Origin: Pseudomonadota bacterium
GTDB taxonomy: Bacteria > Pseudomonadota > Alphaproteobacteria > Caulobacterales > Caulobacteraceae
Length of the DNA: 8,212 nt
Assembly (NCBI GenBank): GCA_023433655.1
Contig: JAEYUE010000011.1
Location: forward strand, 1 to 8,212
Reading direction: 5' to 3'
Below, piece by piece: positions 8,036 through 8,212 of this stretch (position 1 is the stretch's first letter; every line of letters begins with the position of its first letter). The notes below the pieces were generated by a model that was given only the letters and a program-made list of their open reading frames with translations, did no database searches and had not been told where the DNA came from. Position numbers and translations under genes: made by a program.

Positions 8036-8212
8036 ATGTCGGGCATGACCCGGTGTGTCTGCGAGCTCTGTGATCCGGCGAACTGCCCCCGCGACCTGTG
8101 CTGTTACGGCGAGGGTTGCTGCCAGCCGTCGGCGCCGGGCGACCGGCGGCTCGCGCTGAGGGCGCTGGGTCTGGCCGCGACGGCGCTGGGGCTGGCCGGA
8201 GCGGCGCTGCCG
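8036..8212 (+). CDS. Unrecognised protein with cysteine-rich N-terminus and hydrophobic helix (partial, runs off the window)
   Basis: An open frame of 59 codons continues past the window end. Nearly all third positions are G or C, as in the neighbouring genes, which supports real coding. An in-frame TGA at 8030-8032 means the start must be ATG 8036 or ATG 8045; neither has an ideal ribosome site. The first 30 residues hold eight cysteines (7, 9, 12, 17, 22, 23, 28, 29), pattern C-x-C-x2-C-x4-C-x4-CC-x4-CC, which suggests metal or cluster binding. Residues 37-58 (RRLALRALGLAATALGLAG) form a basic-then-hydrophobic stretch that could be a membrane anchor with the cysteines inside, or an unusual Tat-like export signal. 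It lies 41 bases after nnrS on the same strand and is probably co-transcribed. I do not recognise the family and assign no function. Confidence 0.6.
   Translation, partial: MSGMTRCVCELCDPANCPRDLCCYGEGCCQPSAPGDRRLALRALGLAATALGLAGAALP

Overview
This GC-rich window (strong G/C bias at third codon positions) carries six complete genes and the start of a seventh. They form a compact oxygen-sensing and nitric-oxide/low-oxygen respiration locus. The FixL/FixJ proteins closely resemble those of rhizobia. Together with the codon bias and gene content, this points to an alphaproteobacterium, perhaps Caulobacterales (Brevundimonas/Caulobacter-like); that placement is inference from family resemblance only.

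Layout: (1) 17-2135, minus strand: fixL and fixJ overlap by 11 bases and encode a haem-PAS oxygen-sensor kinase and its response regulator. (2) 2136-2257: a 122-base divergent intergenic region. (3) 2258-4325, plus strand: a cyanide-insensitive alternative oxidase (aox) and oxygen-independent coproporphyrinogen III oxidase (hemN), 13 bases apart and probably one transcript. (4) 4326-4454: a 129-base leader with a GC hairpin, short repeats and a TTG-N8-CAA site of the FNR/NnrR/DNR type. (5) 4455-6737: a quinol-dependent single-subunit nitric oxide reductase (qNor). (6) 6738-6812: a convincing intrinsic terminator. (7) 6813-7994: nnrS, a haem/copper membrane protein of NO metabolism. (8) 8036 to the window end: the start of an unrecognised gene whose product begins with eight cysteines in 23 residues, followed by a hydrophobic helix.

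How they may work together: FixLJ would sense falling oxygen. HemN keeps haem synthesis going without oxygen. qNor and NnrS deal with nitric oxide. The alternative oxidase is a quinol oxidase of a haem-free family known to resist cyanide and NO, so electrons can still reach oxygen when haem-copper oxidases are poisoned. No nitrite reductase or nitrous oxide reductase is visible, so the window alone supports NO detoxification rather than full denitrification. No mobile element, tRNA, rRNA or CRISPR array was seen. The individual protein families are known; the less described elements are the AOX/qNor/FixLJ juxtaposition, the regulatory sites and the cysteine-rich partial gene.
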